A stretch of 64,000 bases of DNA, from positions 217,696 to 281,695 of the forward strand of contig NZ_SDMO01000003.1 of the NCBI RefSeq assembly GCF_004798905.1. Direction: 5' to 3'. A program made the position numbers and the translations under genes. A model generated the notes under the pieces. It saw nothing but the letters and a program-made list of their open reading frames with translations, made no database searches and had not been told where the DNA came from. Numbering within the stretch: position 1 is the stretch's first letter; each line of letters starts with the position of its first letter. The DNA comes from Halomonas borealis. Its GTDB lineage: Bacteria; Pseudomonadota; Gammaproteobacteria; Pseudomonadales; Halomonadaceae. Shown one piece after another: positions 30,482 to 42,474 of the stretch.

Positions 30482-32467
30482 TTGAGTAGCGAAATCATCA
30501 AAGTGCCCGACATCGGTGGCGATACCGATGTGGAAATCATCGAGATCGCGGTATCGGAAGGCGACGTCATCGAGCCCGAGGACACCCTGATCACCCTGGA
30601 ATCCGACAAGGCCTCCATGGACGTGCCGAGCCCCAAGGGCGGCAAGGTCGTCAAGGTGCTGGTCAAGGAAGGCGATAGCGTCTCCGAGGGTGACCAGCTC
30701 GTCGAGCTGGAGATCGAGGGTGGCGGCGATGCCGAGTCCGAGCCCCAGCCCGAAGCCGAAAACGCGCCGGCCGAGCCCGAGCAGCAGGCCCCGGACAAGC
30801 CGGAGCCGGCCGCCAAGTCCTCCGGTGGCAGCCAGAGTGTGGACATCACGGTCCCCGACCTGGGCGGTGGCAGTGACGTCGAGATCATCGAGGTCGCGGT
30901 CTCCGCGGGTGACGAGGTGGCCGCCGAGGACGCCCTGATCACCCTGGAGTCCGACAAGGCCTCCATGGACGTGCCGAGCCCGCATGACGGCAAGATCATT
31001 AACCTGACCGTCAAGGAAGGCGACACCGTCTCCGAGGGCGATGTGATCGGCAGCATGCAGATCGCCGGCGGCGAAGAAGCGCCGGCCGAGGCCAGCGCCT
31101 CCGAGCCCGCCGAAGAAGCGGCCCCGGCCGCCGAGCCTGAGCCCACCGCTCAGGCCGGTGGCGAGCCGCAACGCCGCGAGGTCCGGGTGCCGGACCTGGG
31201 CGGTGCCAGCGACGTGCCGATCATCGAGATCGGCGTGACCGCGGGCAGCGACGTGGACGAGGAAGAGCCGCTGGTCACCCTGGAGTCCGACAAGGCCTCC
31301 ATGGATGTGCCGAGCCCGTTCAAGGGCAAGCTGGTCGAGCTCAAGGTGAAGGAAGGCGATACCCTCTCCGAGGGCGACCTGATCGGCTATATCGAGACCG
31401 CCGGCGAAGCGCCGGCGCCTGAGGCCGCCCCTGCGAAGAAGCAGGCGGCCGAGCCTGAGGCGCCGGCCAAGCAGTCGTCGTCTGCCGACACGGCCTCGAG
31501 CGGCGGCCCCAGCCCCGAGGCGCAGATGGCCGCCCATCAGCCCCGCGATGGTAAGCTGGTGCATGCCGGGCCGGCGGTGCGCATGCTGGCTCGCGAGCTC
31601 GGCGTCGACCTCGGCCTGGTCAAACCCAGCGGCCCCAAGGATCGCGTGCTCAAGGACGACGTCCATGCCTACGTCAAGCAGGTGATGGCGAACCCGTCCA
31701 AGGCTGCGTCGGCCTCGGGTCAGGAAGGCGCCGGCATTCCGCCGATCCCGGATCAGGACTTCAGCCAGTTCGGTGAAGTCGAAGAGAAGGCCATGGGTCG
31801 CCTGATGAAGATGGGCGCCACCAACCTGCATCGCAGCTGGGTCAACGTGCCTCACGTCACCCAGTTCGACGAGGCCGACATCACCGAGCTGGAAGCCTTC
31901 CGCAAGTCGATGAAGGCCGAGGCCGAGGCCCAGGGCGCCAAGCTCACGCCGCTGCCGTTCCTGGTCAAGGCCTGCGCCTTCGCGCTGCAGAAGTTCCCGC
32001 AGTTCAACGTCAGCCTGAAGAGCGATGGCGAGACCGTGGTGCACAAGAAGTACGTGCACATCGGCATCGCCGTGGATACCCCGGATGGCCTGATGGTCCC
32101 GGTGATCCGCAATGCCGACCAGAAGTCACTGATCGAGCTGGCCAAGGAGACCATCGAACTGGCCGGCAAGGCCCAGTCGAAGAAGCTCAAGCGTGAGGAG
32201 ATGACCGGTGGCTGTTTCACCATCTCCAGCCTGGGCTCGATCGGCGGTACCGCCTTCACGCCGATCGTCAACGCCCCGGAAGTCGCCATCCTCGGCGTCT
32301 CCAAGGCATCGATGAAGCCGGTGTGGGACGGCGCGACCTTCCAGCCGCGACTGACCATGCCGCTGTCGCTCTCCTACGACCACCGGGCGGTCAATGGCGC
32401 CGATGCGGCCCGCTTCACCGCCTTCCTCGGCCAGGTACTGACGGATATTCGTCGCCTGCTGCTCTGA
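30482..32467 (+). CDS. aceF: AceF, dihydrolipoamide acetyltransferase (pyruvate dehydrogenase E2)
   Basis: 661 residues from a TTG at 30482, preceded by AAGGAG. Three lipoyl domains (about 4-77, 119-192, 230-303) each carry the lipoylated Lys in ESDKASMDVPSP, joined by long Ala/Pro/Glu linkers. Next comes the peripheral-subunit-binding domain (AVRMLARELGVDL) and the catalytic domain ending in LSYDHRAVNGADAARF, whose His and Asp form the active site. E. coli AceF also has three lipoyl domains. It transfers acetyl to CoA at the complex core. Confidence 0.95.
   Translation: MSSEIIKVPDIGGDTDVEIIEIAVSEGDVIEPEDTLITLESDKASMDVPSPKGGKVVKVLVKEGDSVSEGDQLVELEIEGGGDAESEPQPEAENAPAEPEQQAPDKPEPAAKSSGGSQSVDITVPDLGGGSDVEIIEVAVSAGDEVAAEDALITLESDKASMDVPSPHDGKIINLTVKEGDTVSEGDVIGSMQIAGGEEAPAEASASEPAEEAAPAAEPEPTAQAGGEPQRREVRVPDLGGASDVPIIEIGVTAGSDVDEEEPLVTLESDKASMDVPSPFKGKLVELKVKEGDTLSEGDLIGYIETAGEAPAPEAAPAKKQAAEPEAPAKQSSSADTASSGGPSPEAQMAAHQPRDGKLVHAGPAVRMLARELGVDLGLVKPSGPKDRVLKDDVHAYVKQVMANPSKAASASGQEGAGIPPIPDQDFSQFGEVEEKAMGRLMKMGATNLHRSWVNVPHVTQFDEADITELEAFRKSMKAEAEAQGAKLTPLPFLVKACAFALQKFPQFNVSLKSDGETVVHKKYVHIGIAVDTPDGLMVPVIRNADQKSLIELAKETIELAGKAQSKKLKREEMTGGCFTISSLGSIGGTAFTPIVNAPEVAILGVSKASMKPVWDGATFQPRLTMPLSLSYDHRAVNGADAARFTAFLGQVLTDIRRLLL
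30590..31317 (+). repeat. Three near-identical lipoyl-site segments inside aceF
   Basis: The ~43-base stretch around each lipoyl lysine codon recurs at about 30590-30632, 30938-30981 and 31274-31317. The copies differ at only a few positions, mostly third bases. They are direct repeats about 340 bases apart, long enough to recombine or to confuse assembly. Confidence 0.7.
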
Positions 32468-32484
32468 GCGAAGCAGGATGGGCC

Positions 32485-32518
32485 ACGACCGACGGCGCCG
32501 TGAGGCGCCGTCGGTCGT
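32485..32518 (+). terminator. Terminator hairpin after aceF
   Basis: A perfect 15-bp stem (32485-32499 with 32504-32518) with a GTGA loop, 18 bases after the stop. The T-run is short (GTTC), so it may work partly through stability. Confidence 0.7.
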
Positions 32519-32612
32519 TCACGGCCCGGGGATACCAAAGTGCAAGACTGGCCAGCCCCTTGAGCGCGCGGGCTTTTCCGGCGCCTGGCGGGGCGTGGCA
32601 GCGGTGTGTCGC

Positions 32613-33358
<746 letters not shown>

Positions 33359-33460
33359 GCCTCTCGGCCAAGATGGCGCTCGCGTCTGGTGGTTGAGGAC
33401 GCGGGGCTGATCCGGCGACAGGTCTGGGAGGGGCGCTGTCACCCCTTCCCTGGGCGCTAC

Positions 33461-33480
33461 TTTGGCCACCCCTGGCCAAA
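33461..33480. repeat. Perfect inverted repeat after adk
   Basis: TTTGGCCA (33461-33468) and TGGCCAAA (33473-33480) around CCCC, about 100 bases after the adk stop. There is no T-run. It could be a processing or binding site. The gap 33359-33611 has no gene that I can support. Confidence 0.4.
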
Positions 33481-33546
33481 ACCCCCTCTACGACCTGTCC
33501 CCGGCGCCCCGCTCCCGCGTCAGGGCGAGTTGCTGATCGCAAGACC

Positions 33547-33569
33547 ACGGCCCGCATTGCGCGGGCCGT
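33547..33569 (+). terminator. Hairpin before tsaB, possible adk terminator
   Basis: ACGGCCCGC (33547-33555) pairs with GCGGGCCGT (33561-33569) around a 5-base loop, followed by a weak TGTCGT. A TATAAT at 33575-33580 just after it could be the tsaB -10, although no good -35 accompanies it. Confidence 0.4.
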
Positions 33570-33611
33570 TGTCGTATAATGCTCCCACACTTTGCCGATC
33601 GTTAGAGACCC

Positions 33612-34316
33612 ATGCCGACCCTGCTGGCCCTGGATGCCTCCTCGAGCGCCTGCTCCGCCGCCCTGCTGCGGCGTCGCGAGGGTGCCACCGACGAGCTGCT
33701 GTCCCGTTTTGAACTCACTCCCCGTGCCCATACCCGCCGGCTGCTGCCGATGGTCGATGAGGTGCTGGCCGAGGCCGGCATCGCCCCGGCCGAGCTGGAC
33801 GCGGTGGCCTATGGCCGCGGCCCGGGCTCCTTCACCGGCCTGCGCATCGCCGCCGGTGCCGCCCAGGGCCTGGCCTTCGGCCTCGATCGGCCGCTGATCG
33901 GGGTCTCGACCCTGGAGGCGCTGGCCCTGGGTGCCCACCGTCGTCACCACTATCGTTACCTGGTCACCGCCCTGGATGCCCGCATGGGCGAGATCTATGC
34001 CGCCGCCTGGCGGTGCCATGAGGAGCGGCTCGAGTGCCTCACCGAGGAGGCGGTGTTGCCGCCCGAACGGCTGAGCCTGCCCGATGCCGAGGCCGATCAT
34101 GACTGGGTCGGCGTCGGCTCGGGATGGTCGCTGTGGGATGCCATGCCGGCCGAGGTACAGGCGGGGCTCCGCCTGTGTCTGCCCGACCAGGAGGCCGCGG
34201 CCGAGGAGATGGTGCGGCTCGCCGCCGAGGCCTTCGCCGCCGGCGAGGGGCGGCCCGCCGCCGAGGTTCAGCCGGTCTACCTGCGCGATCGGGTCGCCTG
34301 GAAGAAACACCGATGA
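33612..34316 (+). CDS. tsaB: TsaB, tRNA threonylcarbamoyladenosine synthesis dimerisation protein
   Basis: 234 residues. The ASKHA-fold N-terminus [35 protein letters not shown], and [20 protein letters not shown] are TsaB signatures; the metal-binding histidines of TsaD are absent, as expected. TsaB works with TsaD and TsaE to make t6A37 in ANN-decoding tRNAs. TrmO, encoded at 24515-25234, acts on this product. The stop overlaps rsmJ (ATGA). Confidence 0.93.
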   Translation: MPTLLALDASSSACSAALLRRREGATDELLSRFELTPRAHTRRLLPMVDEVLAEAGIAPAELDAVAYGRGPGSFTGLRIAAGAAQGLAFGLDRPLIGVSTLEALALGAHRRHHYRYLVTALDARMGEIYAAAWRCHEERLECLTEEAVLPPERLSLPDAEADHDWVGVGSGWSLWDAMPAEVQAGLRLCLPDQEAAAEEMVRLAAEAFAAGEGRPAAEVQPVYLRDRVAWKKHR

Positions 34317-35089
34317 GCGTGGTAGCCGTGGCGGACGATGTCGCCCTGGCCGCGCGCTGGGGGTTGCCCGAGCGCGCCTCGCCGGCGGGCGAGGCGGCCC
34401 CGTTGACGCTGCGCCGCGAGCACGGGCGGCTGATGCTGGCCGGCGATCCCGGCGTCTATGGCAAGCCGCTGGGGGTGGATTTCGTCGCCGGCCGTGCGGC
34501 CCACCGGCGGCGGTTCGGTGGCGGCCGTGGCCAGCTGATTGCCAAGGCCTGCGGGCTCGGTAAGGGCGTGACGCCCAGCATCGTGGATGCCACCGCCGGG
34601 CTCGGCCGTGATGCCTTCGTGCTGGCCACGCTCGGCGCCGAGGTGCTGATGATCGAGCGGGTCGCGGCCATCGCGGCGCTGCTCGACGACGGCCTGGCCC
34701 GGGCCCGGGCGGACGCGGAGACCGCCGAGATCGCCGCGCGACTGCGTCTGGCGCCCGGCGATGCGGGCCGTGATCTTGCCACCCTGGTGGCGGAGGGCGG
34801 CGTCGCGCCGCAGGTGGTGCATCTGGACCCGATGTTTCCCCATCGCGAGAAGTCCGCGCTGGTCAAGAAGGAGATGCGGGTGTTTCGCGAGCTCGCCGGC
34901 GATGATGCCGATGCCCCGCGGCTGCTGGAGGCGGCCCTGGAGGTGGCGACCCACCGGGTGGTGGTCAAGCGTCCACGCAAGGCACCGCCCATCGACGGCC
35001 CGCCGCCGCGTCATGCCCTGGAGGGAAAGACCAGTCGCTATGACCTCTACGTGCACCGCTCATTGAACGACTTGGCGAGCCTCGCCTAA
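34313..35089 (+). CDS. rsmJ: RsmJ, 16S rRNA (guanine-1516-N2) methyltransferase
   Basis: 258 residues from the ATG overlapping the tsaB stop. Family motifs: [20 protein letters not shown], a SAM site [19 protein letters not shown], the catalytic-type [19 protein letters not shown] and [13 protein letters not shown]. coli RsmJ (YhiQ) has 250 residues. It modifies G1516 of 16S rRNA. Its stop overlaps the plsB stop from the other strand by four bases. Confidence 0.93.
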   Translation: MSVVAVADDVALAARWGLPERASPAGEAAPLTLRREHGRLMLAGDPGVYGKPLGVDFVAGRAAHRRRFGGGRGQLIAKACGLGKGVTPSIVDATAGLGRDAFVLATLGAEVLMIERVAAIAALLDDGLARARADAETAEIAARLRLAPGDAGRDLATLVAEGGVAPQVVHLDPMFPHREKSALVKKEMRVFRELAGDDADAPRLLEAALEVATHRVVVKRPRKAPPIDGPPPRHALEGKTSRYDLYVHRSLNDLASLA

Positions 35090-37500
35090 TGCTCCTCGGT
35101 GACGTCGTCGCGACGGGCGGCGATCCTTTCCAGCCGGTGGCGCAGCGCCGGGTCGAAGAGCGTGCGGCTGCGTCGCGCCGCCTCGCGCAGGCCGCGGTCG
35201 TAATGCAGGCGTGCGTCACGAATCGACAGCCAGCCCTCCTGCTCGAGGCTTTCCACCAGGCCATCGAACAGCCGGGCATCGAAGAACTCCGGCGCGGCGC
35301 GGCCGGTGAGGCGTGCCAGCCGCTCGGCGAGCTGGCGCGCGTGTCCCGCCAGGCCCTCGCGGCCGAAATGCCCCGATGCCTCGCCGAGCAGCGCGGCGAC
35401 CAGCAGGTAGCCACGTTCCAGCGAAGGTCGCATCAAGCGCCCCAGCATCCTCAGCTGTTCGGCCTCGGCCAGCCCCTCGGCGCGACGCCAGCCGTGTGAC
35501 TCTTCGACTAGCAGCCCGGCCTGAACCAGCTGATCGAGGGTGGCGCCCATCGCCTCGCCGAACGAGGCCGGCGGGGCGATGGAGAACTCGTGGACCAGTA
35601 TCGGCCAGCCCGGCGCCAGCAAGCGTTCCAGGGACTCCTGGCGATGGTGAGCGTGATGGCGGAAGGCGAAGGCGACCAGGCCGGTCAGGGCGTAGAGGTG
35701 CAGCACATTGTTGCGATACCAACCGAGCCGAGCGGTCTGGCGCTCGTCGGCGGTCACCAGATCGCCCAGCGGTTGGGGACGGCAGTCGAGCAGACCCAGG
35801 GAGCGGGCATGATCGATCCAGTCGCGGGGCGTACCGGTGGGCAGGCGTCGCCCCTCGTCGCCGGGTCGCGGGCGTCTGAGTTCGGCGAGCAGCGCCAGCT
35901 GGCGTTCGAGAAGCTCCGCCTCGATGGCGCGATAGGGCGTGGCCAGCAGGCCCAGGGCGACCAGGTTGACCGGGTTGAGCGTGGCGGCGGCGTTGATGCG
36001 CCGGGCCAGGGTTCGACCCAGCCGCGACACCGCTCGGTCGCGCCAGGCCGGCCGAGGGTCGCCGATGGCCTCGCGCCAGTCGGGCTGGTGGGCATCGAGG
36101 AAGGCGTCCAGGGCCAATGGCTCGCCGACGTTCACCGTGACCCGGCCGTAGGGCTCGCGCAGTCGGCCCAACACGCCCAGCAACGCCAGCGGGCTCTCCC
36201 GTCGCTTGGCGCCGCCGGCCATCTCACGTTCATAGCTGGCCTCCTCGAGGATACGCTCGTAGCCGATGTAGACCGGCACGAATGACAGTGGCCGGCCGCT
36301 CGTCGGGCCGCGCAGGAAGGAGCTCAGCGTCATGGCCAGCATGCCGGGGCGCGGCGACAGCAGTCGGCCGCTGCGCGAGCGGCCGCCCTCGATGAAGTAT
36401 TCCAGGCTGTGGCCTCGCGACAGCAGGCGATGCAGGTACTCGTCGAAGACCCGGGCGTAGAGCGGCTGGCCGCGGAAGCTGCGGCGCAGGAAGAAGGCCC
36501 CGCCGCGACGCAGCAGGGGGCCGACCAGCGGCATGTTCAGGTTGCGTCCGGCGGCGATGTGCGGCGGCATCAGCCCCTGTTCGTAGAGCACGTAGGAGAG
36601 CAACAGGTAGTCGATGTGGCTGCGGTGGCAGGGCACATAGACCAGGGTGTGGCGACCGGCCAGCGCCTTGATGCGTTCGAGGCCACGCAGGTCGATGCCG
36701 TCATAGAGGCGATGCCACAGCCGGCCGAGCAGGCCATCCAGGAAGCGCAGCACCGGGTAGCTCATGTTGGCGGCGATCTCGCGGCCGTAGCGATGCGCGC
36801 GGCGCCGTAGCCGAGGCCGGCGGGTGCCGTCGCCGTCGGCCTGGTCGTCGATGGTGCGCTCGACCTCGGGGCTCGCCACCACGCCGGCGATCAGGGTGCG
36901 TCGGTGCGAGAGGTCGGGGCCCAGCACCCGTTCGCGCACGCGGCGGAAGTGGACCCGCAGCAGGCGGGCGGCCTTGCGCTCGATGACGACCGGGTCGCGG
37001 CCATCGGCGAGGTCGGAGAGTCGCAGCGGGGCACCCAGCTGAACCTCCAGGTCGCGGCCGTTGACCAGCACCGCCAGCAGGCGGCGCAGCCGGCCGGTCA
37101 GCCGCCAGTCATCGGCGGCCAGCAGTTGCCAGAGGCCGAAGCGCTTGCCCGGGGCGCGCCCCCAGAACACGCTTACCGGGACCAGCTGCACGTCTTGGCC
37201 GGTGTCGATCAAGCGACGCAACGCGTCCGACCCGCGCCGCCGCCGGCGCGGGTCGGGCAGGGTCAGCAGCGCGGGTGCGTGATGGCCGTCCAGGGCATGG
37301 CGCGTGTCGGCGGGCGGCAGGCCGTCGCGGCCGGTCAGGTGCTCCAGCAGCAGGCGATCGGAGAGCGCCGGCCGTGGTAGCACGTAGACGGTGGGGAGGT
37401 CGGGGTCGAGGCCCAGCGCCTCGCTGGACGGCTCGAGACGCCGGACGCGTGCCCAGGCGGCGAGCAGACGGCGCAGCGGGCGCCAAGGAATATCGGCCAT
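35086..37500 (-). CDS. plsB: PlsB, glycerol-3-phosphate 1-O-acyltransferase
   Basis: 804 residues from the ATG at 37500, chosen because it matches the E. coli start and length (807); ATGs at 37527 and 37605 are in frame but lie on or upstream of a TATACT that may be the -10. The acyltransferase block I is [15 protein letters not shown] (H-x4-D), block [19 protein letters not shown], block [14 protein letters not shown] and block [13 protein letters not shown]. It acylates sn-1 of glycerol-3-phosphate, the first step of phospholipid synthesis at the inner membrane. The next gene upstream, divergent, is another phospholipid enzyme. Confidence 0.93.
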   Translation of the reverse strand: MADIPWRPLRRLLAAWARVRRLEPSSEALGLDPDLPTVYVLPRPALSDRLLLEHLTGRDGLPPADTRHALDGHHAPALLTLPDPRRRRRGSDALRRLIDTGQDVQLVPVSVFWGRAPGKRFGLWQLLAADDWRLTGRLRRLLAVLVNGRDLEVQLGAPLRLSDLADGRDPVVIERKAARLLRVHFRRVRERVLGPDLSHRRTLIAGVVASPEVERTIDDQADGDGTRRPRLRRRAHRYGREIAANMSYPVLRFLDGLLGRLWHRLYDGIDLRGLERIKALAGRHTLVYVPCHRSHIDYLLLSYVLYEQGLMPPHIAAGRNLNMPLVGPLLRRGGAFFLRRSFRGQPLYARVFDEYLHRLLSRGHSLEYFIEGGRSRSGRLLSPRPGMLAMTLSSFLRGPTSGRPLSFVPVYIGYERILEEASYEREMAGGAKRRESPLALLGVLGRLREPYGRVTVNVGEPLALDAFLDAHQPDWREAIGDPRPAWRDRAVSRLGRTLARRINAAATLNPVNLVALGLLATPYRAIEAELLERQLALLAELRRPRPGDEGRRLPTGTPRDWIDHARSLGLLDCRPQPLGDLVTADERQTARLGWYRNNVLHLYALTGLVAFAFRHHAHHRQESLERLLAPGWPILVHEFSIAPPASFGEAMGATLDQLVQAGLLVEESHGWRRAEGLAEAEQLRMLGRLMRPSLERGYLLVAALLGEASGHFGREGLAGHARQLAERLARLTGRAAPEFFDARLFDGLVESLEQEGWLSIRDARLHYDRGLREAARRSRTLFDPALRHRLERIAARRDDVTEEH

Positions 37501-37637
37501 CCGGTTGGGTTGCCTGTGTGGTCGCATGTGCCGCCAGTATACGCATGGCGCGGGCTCGGGGGGAGGCGCGGCGCGGCTGTTCTCGTTGCGGTAAACATGC
37601 GTCAATGAGTGCCTGTCATCCTGGCCTGGGAGGTGTC

Positions 37638-38759
37638 ATGCACGGCACATGGCGAGAGGGGAACCGGTTCGAGTTGCTACCCGAGGCCTCGCGCTTCCTG
37701 CCGGCGATGTTCGAGGCCGTGGACGGCGCCCGTCGTTCGGTGCTGATCGAACTCTACCTGATGGCGTCTGGTCGCCTCGCCGATGCGGTGATCGAGGTGC
37801 TGGTCCGCGCCGCCTCGCGGGACGTGACGGTGTTGCTGCTGCTCGATGGCTATGGCGCCATGGGGCTTGCGAGCGAGGACCGGGAACGGCTGGAGGCGGC
37901 CGGGGTGGCGCTGCGCTGGTTCAATCCCCTGGGCTGGCACTCGCTGGCCCGCAACCTGACCCGCGACCATCGCAAGCTGGTGGTGGTGGACGGTGAGGTG
38001 GCGTTCACCGGCGGCTTCGGCGTGGTCGATGAGTTTGTCGAGGCCTGGTACGAGGTGGCGATGCGCATCGAGGGGCCGGTGGTCGACGACTGGGTGCGGT
38101 TGTTCTCGCGTCTGTGGGAGTCGCCGATGAGCCGCGGCGCGACCCTGCCGGTGAGGGTGCCTGGCCCGGGTGGCCAGGGGTCGGTCCGTGCGGGCGAGCA
38201 TGGCATGCGTGGGCGCGTGGTCTGGGGGCAGGGCTATCGCTATCAGGCGATCCGCCATTCCCTGCAGCGGCGAGTGAGCGGCGCCCGGCGGCGGATCTGG
38301 ATCTGCACGCCCTATTTCGTGCCGACGCTGAGCCTGCGATGGCGCCTGGTGCGCGCCGCGCGCCGCGGCGTGGAGGTGCGCCTGCTGCTGCCCGGCCGCC
38401 ATCATGACCACCCTGGGGTACGCTACGCCGGGCAACGCTTCTACGGCCGGATGCTGCGGGCCGGCGTGCGTATCTTCGAGTTTCAACCGTCGTTCATCCA
38501 CGCCAAGTTCACCCTGGCCGACGACTGGGTCAGCCTGGGGTCGTGCAACTTCGATCACTGGAGCCTGCAGTGGAACCTGGAGGCCAATCAGGAGGTCGAG
38601 GACGCGCGGCTGGCCGGGGAGGTGGCCGCGCTGTTCCGGCGCAACATCGCCGCCAGCCGTGAGATACGACGCGGGGCCTGGGCGCGCCGCCCGCGCTGGC
38701 AGCGCTTCAAGGAATGGCTCTACGGCACCCTGGACGGTCTGCTGACGCGGTTGCGCTGA
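37638..38759 (+). CDS. Cardiolipin synthase-like phospholipase D protein (ClsB-like)
   Basis: 373 residues from the ATG at 37638 (GGGAGG upstream). Two HKD motifs, HRKLVVVDGEVAFTGGFG and HAKFTLADDWVSLGSCNFD, each with H-x-K-x4-D, define the PLD superfamily. There are no N-terminal membrane helices, which argues for ClsB (E. coli 413 residues) over ClsA. ClsB-type enzymes make cardiolipin from phosphatidylglycerol, and some accept other donors. The tail is basic (RRPRWQRFKEWLY). It is divergent from plsB with 137 bases between the starts. Confidence 0.85.
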   Translation: MHGTWREGNRFELLPEASRFLPAMFEAVDGARRSVLIELYLMASGRLADAVIEVLVRAASRDVTVLLLLDGYGAMGLASEDRERLEAAGVALRWFNPLGWHSLARNLTRDHRKLVVVDGEVAFTGGFGVVDEFVEAWYEVAMRIEGPVVDDWVRLFSRLWESPMSRGATLPVRVPGPGGQGSVRAGEHGMRGRVVWGQGYRYQAIRHSLQRRVSGARRRIWICTPYFVPTLSLRWRLVRAARRGVEVRLLLPGRHHDHPGVRYAGQRFYGRMLRAGVRIFEFQPSFIHAKFTLADDWVSLGSCNFDHWSLQWNLEANQEVEDARLAGEVAALFRRNIAASREIRRGAWARRPRWQRFKEWLYGTLDGLLTRLR

Positions 38760-38885
38760 GCGGGCTGCGTTCGGGGGTGGCAGCGCGCCCGCGTCGTGGG
38801 CGTGCGCCGGAGGCCCGAAGCGCGGCGCTTCGCGCCCGGCAACCGGAAGCCTCCTGGAGCCCGGGGGCTCGGGCTGTCTTCCCGT

Positions 38886-39545
38886 TTACTTCCTGCGCCT
38901 CTGCTTCCCCTTGCTCTGGCCGGCGGGCTGCTTGCGGCGTGGCTTGGGTTTGGGCGTCTCCGGCGGCACCCGGTAGTGCAGGTAGAGGTCCAGCACCAGT
39001 TCGGGCAGCTGGGCGGTCAGGCTCTCCAGGCGCTGGCCGTCCTTGGCCAACTCGGCCATGTCGGGCTCGTCGCCGAACAGCCCCGAGAGCAGCATGAAGG
39101 GCAGCAGCAGGGTTGCGGCGGTCTCCTCATCCTCGGCGAACCAGGCGGGCTCGTCGAGGAACACGCCTTCCATGAAGCCGGCGCACCAGTCGCCGATCGG
39201 GGTCTCCTCGGGCGGTACGCCACCGAGCTCCAGGTCGAAGGGAAGCTCGGGCAGGCCACCGCCCTCGAGTACCGAGATGGCGGTGGCACGCAGCCGCTCC
39301 AGTAATCCCAGGATCTCCTCGCGTTCGGCATCGTCGGCGAAGGCAGGCTCGCCGTGGAAGAGCTCGGCTACCCAGGTGGCGGCGGGCACGTCGCTCGGGG
39401 ATACCGCCAGTGCCACGAGCAGGCCGTGGGCACCGATCAGGTCCAGGGCATCGGCGTCGACGTCGTCCGACTCCAGGAAGTCGTCCAGGCGATCCAGGGC
39501 CTCATCGTCGAGGAGCGGCAGGGGCTGGGGCTTGTCGTCTGACAT
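38886..39545 (-). CDS. UPF0149 (YecA/YgfB-like) family protein
   Basis: 219 residues from the ATG at 39545; a GTG three codons up is possible. The core has IGAHGLLVALAVSPSDV, WCAGFMEGVFLDEPAWF and LLLPFMLLSG, the all-helical UPF0149 pattern. The N-terminus is acidic and the tail strongly basic (PKPKPRRKQPAGQSKGKQRR). E. coli YecA ends in a SEC-C zinc motif; here that is replaced by the basic tail. Members have no settled function. It is divergent from the sprT gene. Confidence 0.8.
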   Translation of the reverse strand: MSDDKPQPLPLLDDEALDRLDDFLESDDVDADALDLIGAHGLLVALAVSPSDVPAATWVAELFHGEPAFADDAEREEILGLLERLRATAISVLEGGGLPELPFDLELGGVPPEETPIGDWCAGFMEGVFLDEPAWFAEDEETAATLLLPFMLLSGLFGDEPDMAELAKDGQRLESLTAQLPELVLDLYLHYRVPPETPKPKPRRKQPAGQSKGKQRRRK

Positions 39546-39611
39546 GTCTCTCACTCGCTGGTGTCGCGCGGGGCTTTACGCCCTCAAAACGGTTCGCCAT
39601 TCTAGCATCCC

Positions 39612-40166
39612 ATGAGCATTCCCGCGTTGCCCGACCCCGACCCGCAGTGGCTGGCCGGCCTCGATGCCGAGGCCGGCCAGGCGGCGCTGCGTGCACGAGT
39701 CGAGGCCGCCCTGGCGCTGTGCCGCGAGGTGCATCCGGCGCTTCCACGCCCCGGCGTGTGGCTGGACCTGCGCGGTCGCTCCGCCGGCCAGGCGCACTTC
39801 GGGCGCGGCGGGCTGCGCTTCAATCCGCTGCTCTTCGACGAGAATCGCCATGCCTTCCTGGTCGAGGTGGTGCCCCACGAGATGGCGCACTGGCTGGTGC
39901 ACCACCTCGAGGACGGAGCACGGGCCAAGCCCCATGGCCGCGAGTGGCGCAGCGTGATGCAACGCCTGTTCGGGCTGACGCCCAGCACCACCCACCGCTT
40001 CGATACCGGGCGCGCGAGCCCGGCGCCCCATCGCTATCGCTGTGGCTGCCGCGAACACGCCTTCACCCCTCGGCGCCATGCGTTGGCCCGCGCGGGGCGC
40101 GCCTACCGATGTCGAGACTGTGCTCAGCCGTTGGTCTATCGCGGCCTCAAGACTCTTGAGGATTAA
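39612..40166 (+). CDS. sprT: SprT-family zinc metalloprotease-like protein
   Basis: 184 residues. The gluzincin motif VPHEMAHWLVHHL carries HExxH, and the following H-G-REW segment completes the family pattern. A C-terminal zinc ribbon has CGCREHAF and CRDCAQPL. E. coli SprT is 165 residues. Eukaryotic Spartan relatives cut DNA-protein crosslinks; the bacterial role is not established. The last codons overlap the palindrome at 40145-40161. Confidence 0.85.
   Translation: MSIPALPDPDPQWLAGLDAEAGQAALRARVEAALALCREVHPALPRPGVWLDLRGRSAGQAHFGRGGLRFNPLLFDENRHAFLVEVVPHEMAHWLVHHLEDGARAKPHGREWRSVMQRLFGLTPSTTHRFDTGRASPAPHRYRCGCREHAFTPRRHALARAGRAYRCRDCAQPLVYRGLKTLED
40145..40161. promoter_or_regulatory. 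Palindrome upstream of acs
   Basis: CCTCAAGA-C-TCTTGAGG is a perfect 8+1+8 palindrome over the end of sprT, 163 bases before acs. It could be a hairpin closing sprT or an operator for acs. The 157-base gap 40167-40323 is AT-rich in its first half and holds no gene. It also contains a small GCTG-AAAA-CAGC hairpin near 40242. Confidence 0.45.
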
Positions 40167-40323
40167 CTTTAAGATATTGTTATCAAAAAGAAAAATGCTC
40201 ATACCAATGTCTAAGGGGAAGGCGCCTCGACGGAGGAGTATGCTGAAAACAGCTTAATGGCGCCGGTCGCCGCGATCGGCATCGTCAACCTAGAGGGGCT
40301 ACCCCGAGGACAGAGGCAACTCC

Positions 40324-42273
<1,950 letters not shown>

Positions 42274-42308
42274 TGACGACCCGCCTCCGGGCGCCGTACA
42301 ATCCCGAT

Positions 42309-42335
42309 AGCCGGCCCTTAGGGCCGGCTTCTTCG
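42309..42335 (+). terminator. Rho-independent terminator after acs
   Basis: AGCCGGCCC (42309-42317) pairs with GGGCCGGCT (42321-42329) around TTA, followed by TCTTC. It separates acs from the regulator gene. Confidence 0.75.
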
Positions 42336-42374
42336 TGGCACGAGGCAGGTTGTCGACAAGGTGGCGACGATTGC

Positions 42375-42404
42375 TTGGGCATCTCCTCGGCCATGGGGTA
42401 ACAT
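42375..42404 (+). promoter_or_regulatory. Possible promoter of the response-regulator gene
   Basis: TTGGGC (42375-42380), 18 bases, TAACAT (42399-42404), about 70 bases before the ATG. The match is modest, but it supports separate transcription from acs. Confidence 0.35.
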
Positions 42405-42474
42405 GCCGACAACAAACACTGCGTCCCGCAGGCGGCGGACGGCCCCCGCTGCTCCCGGATCCGGAGGAGAATCC

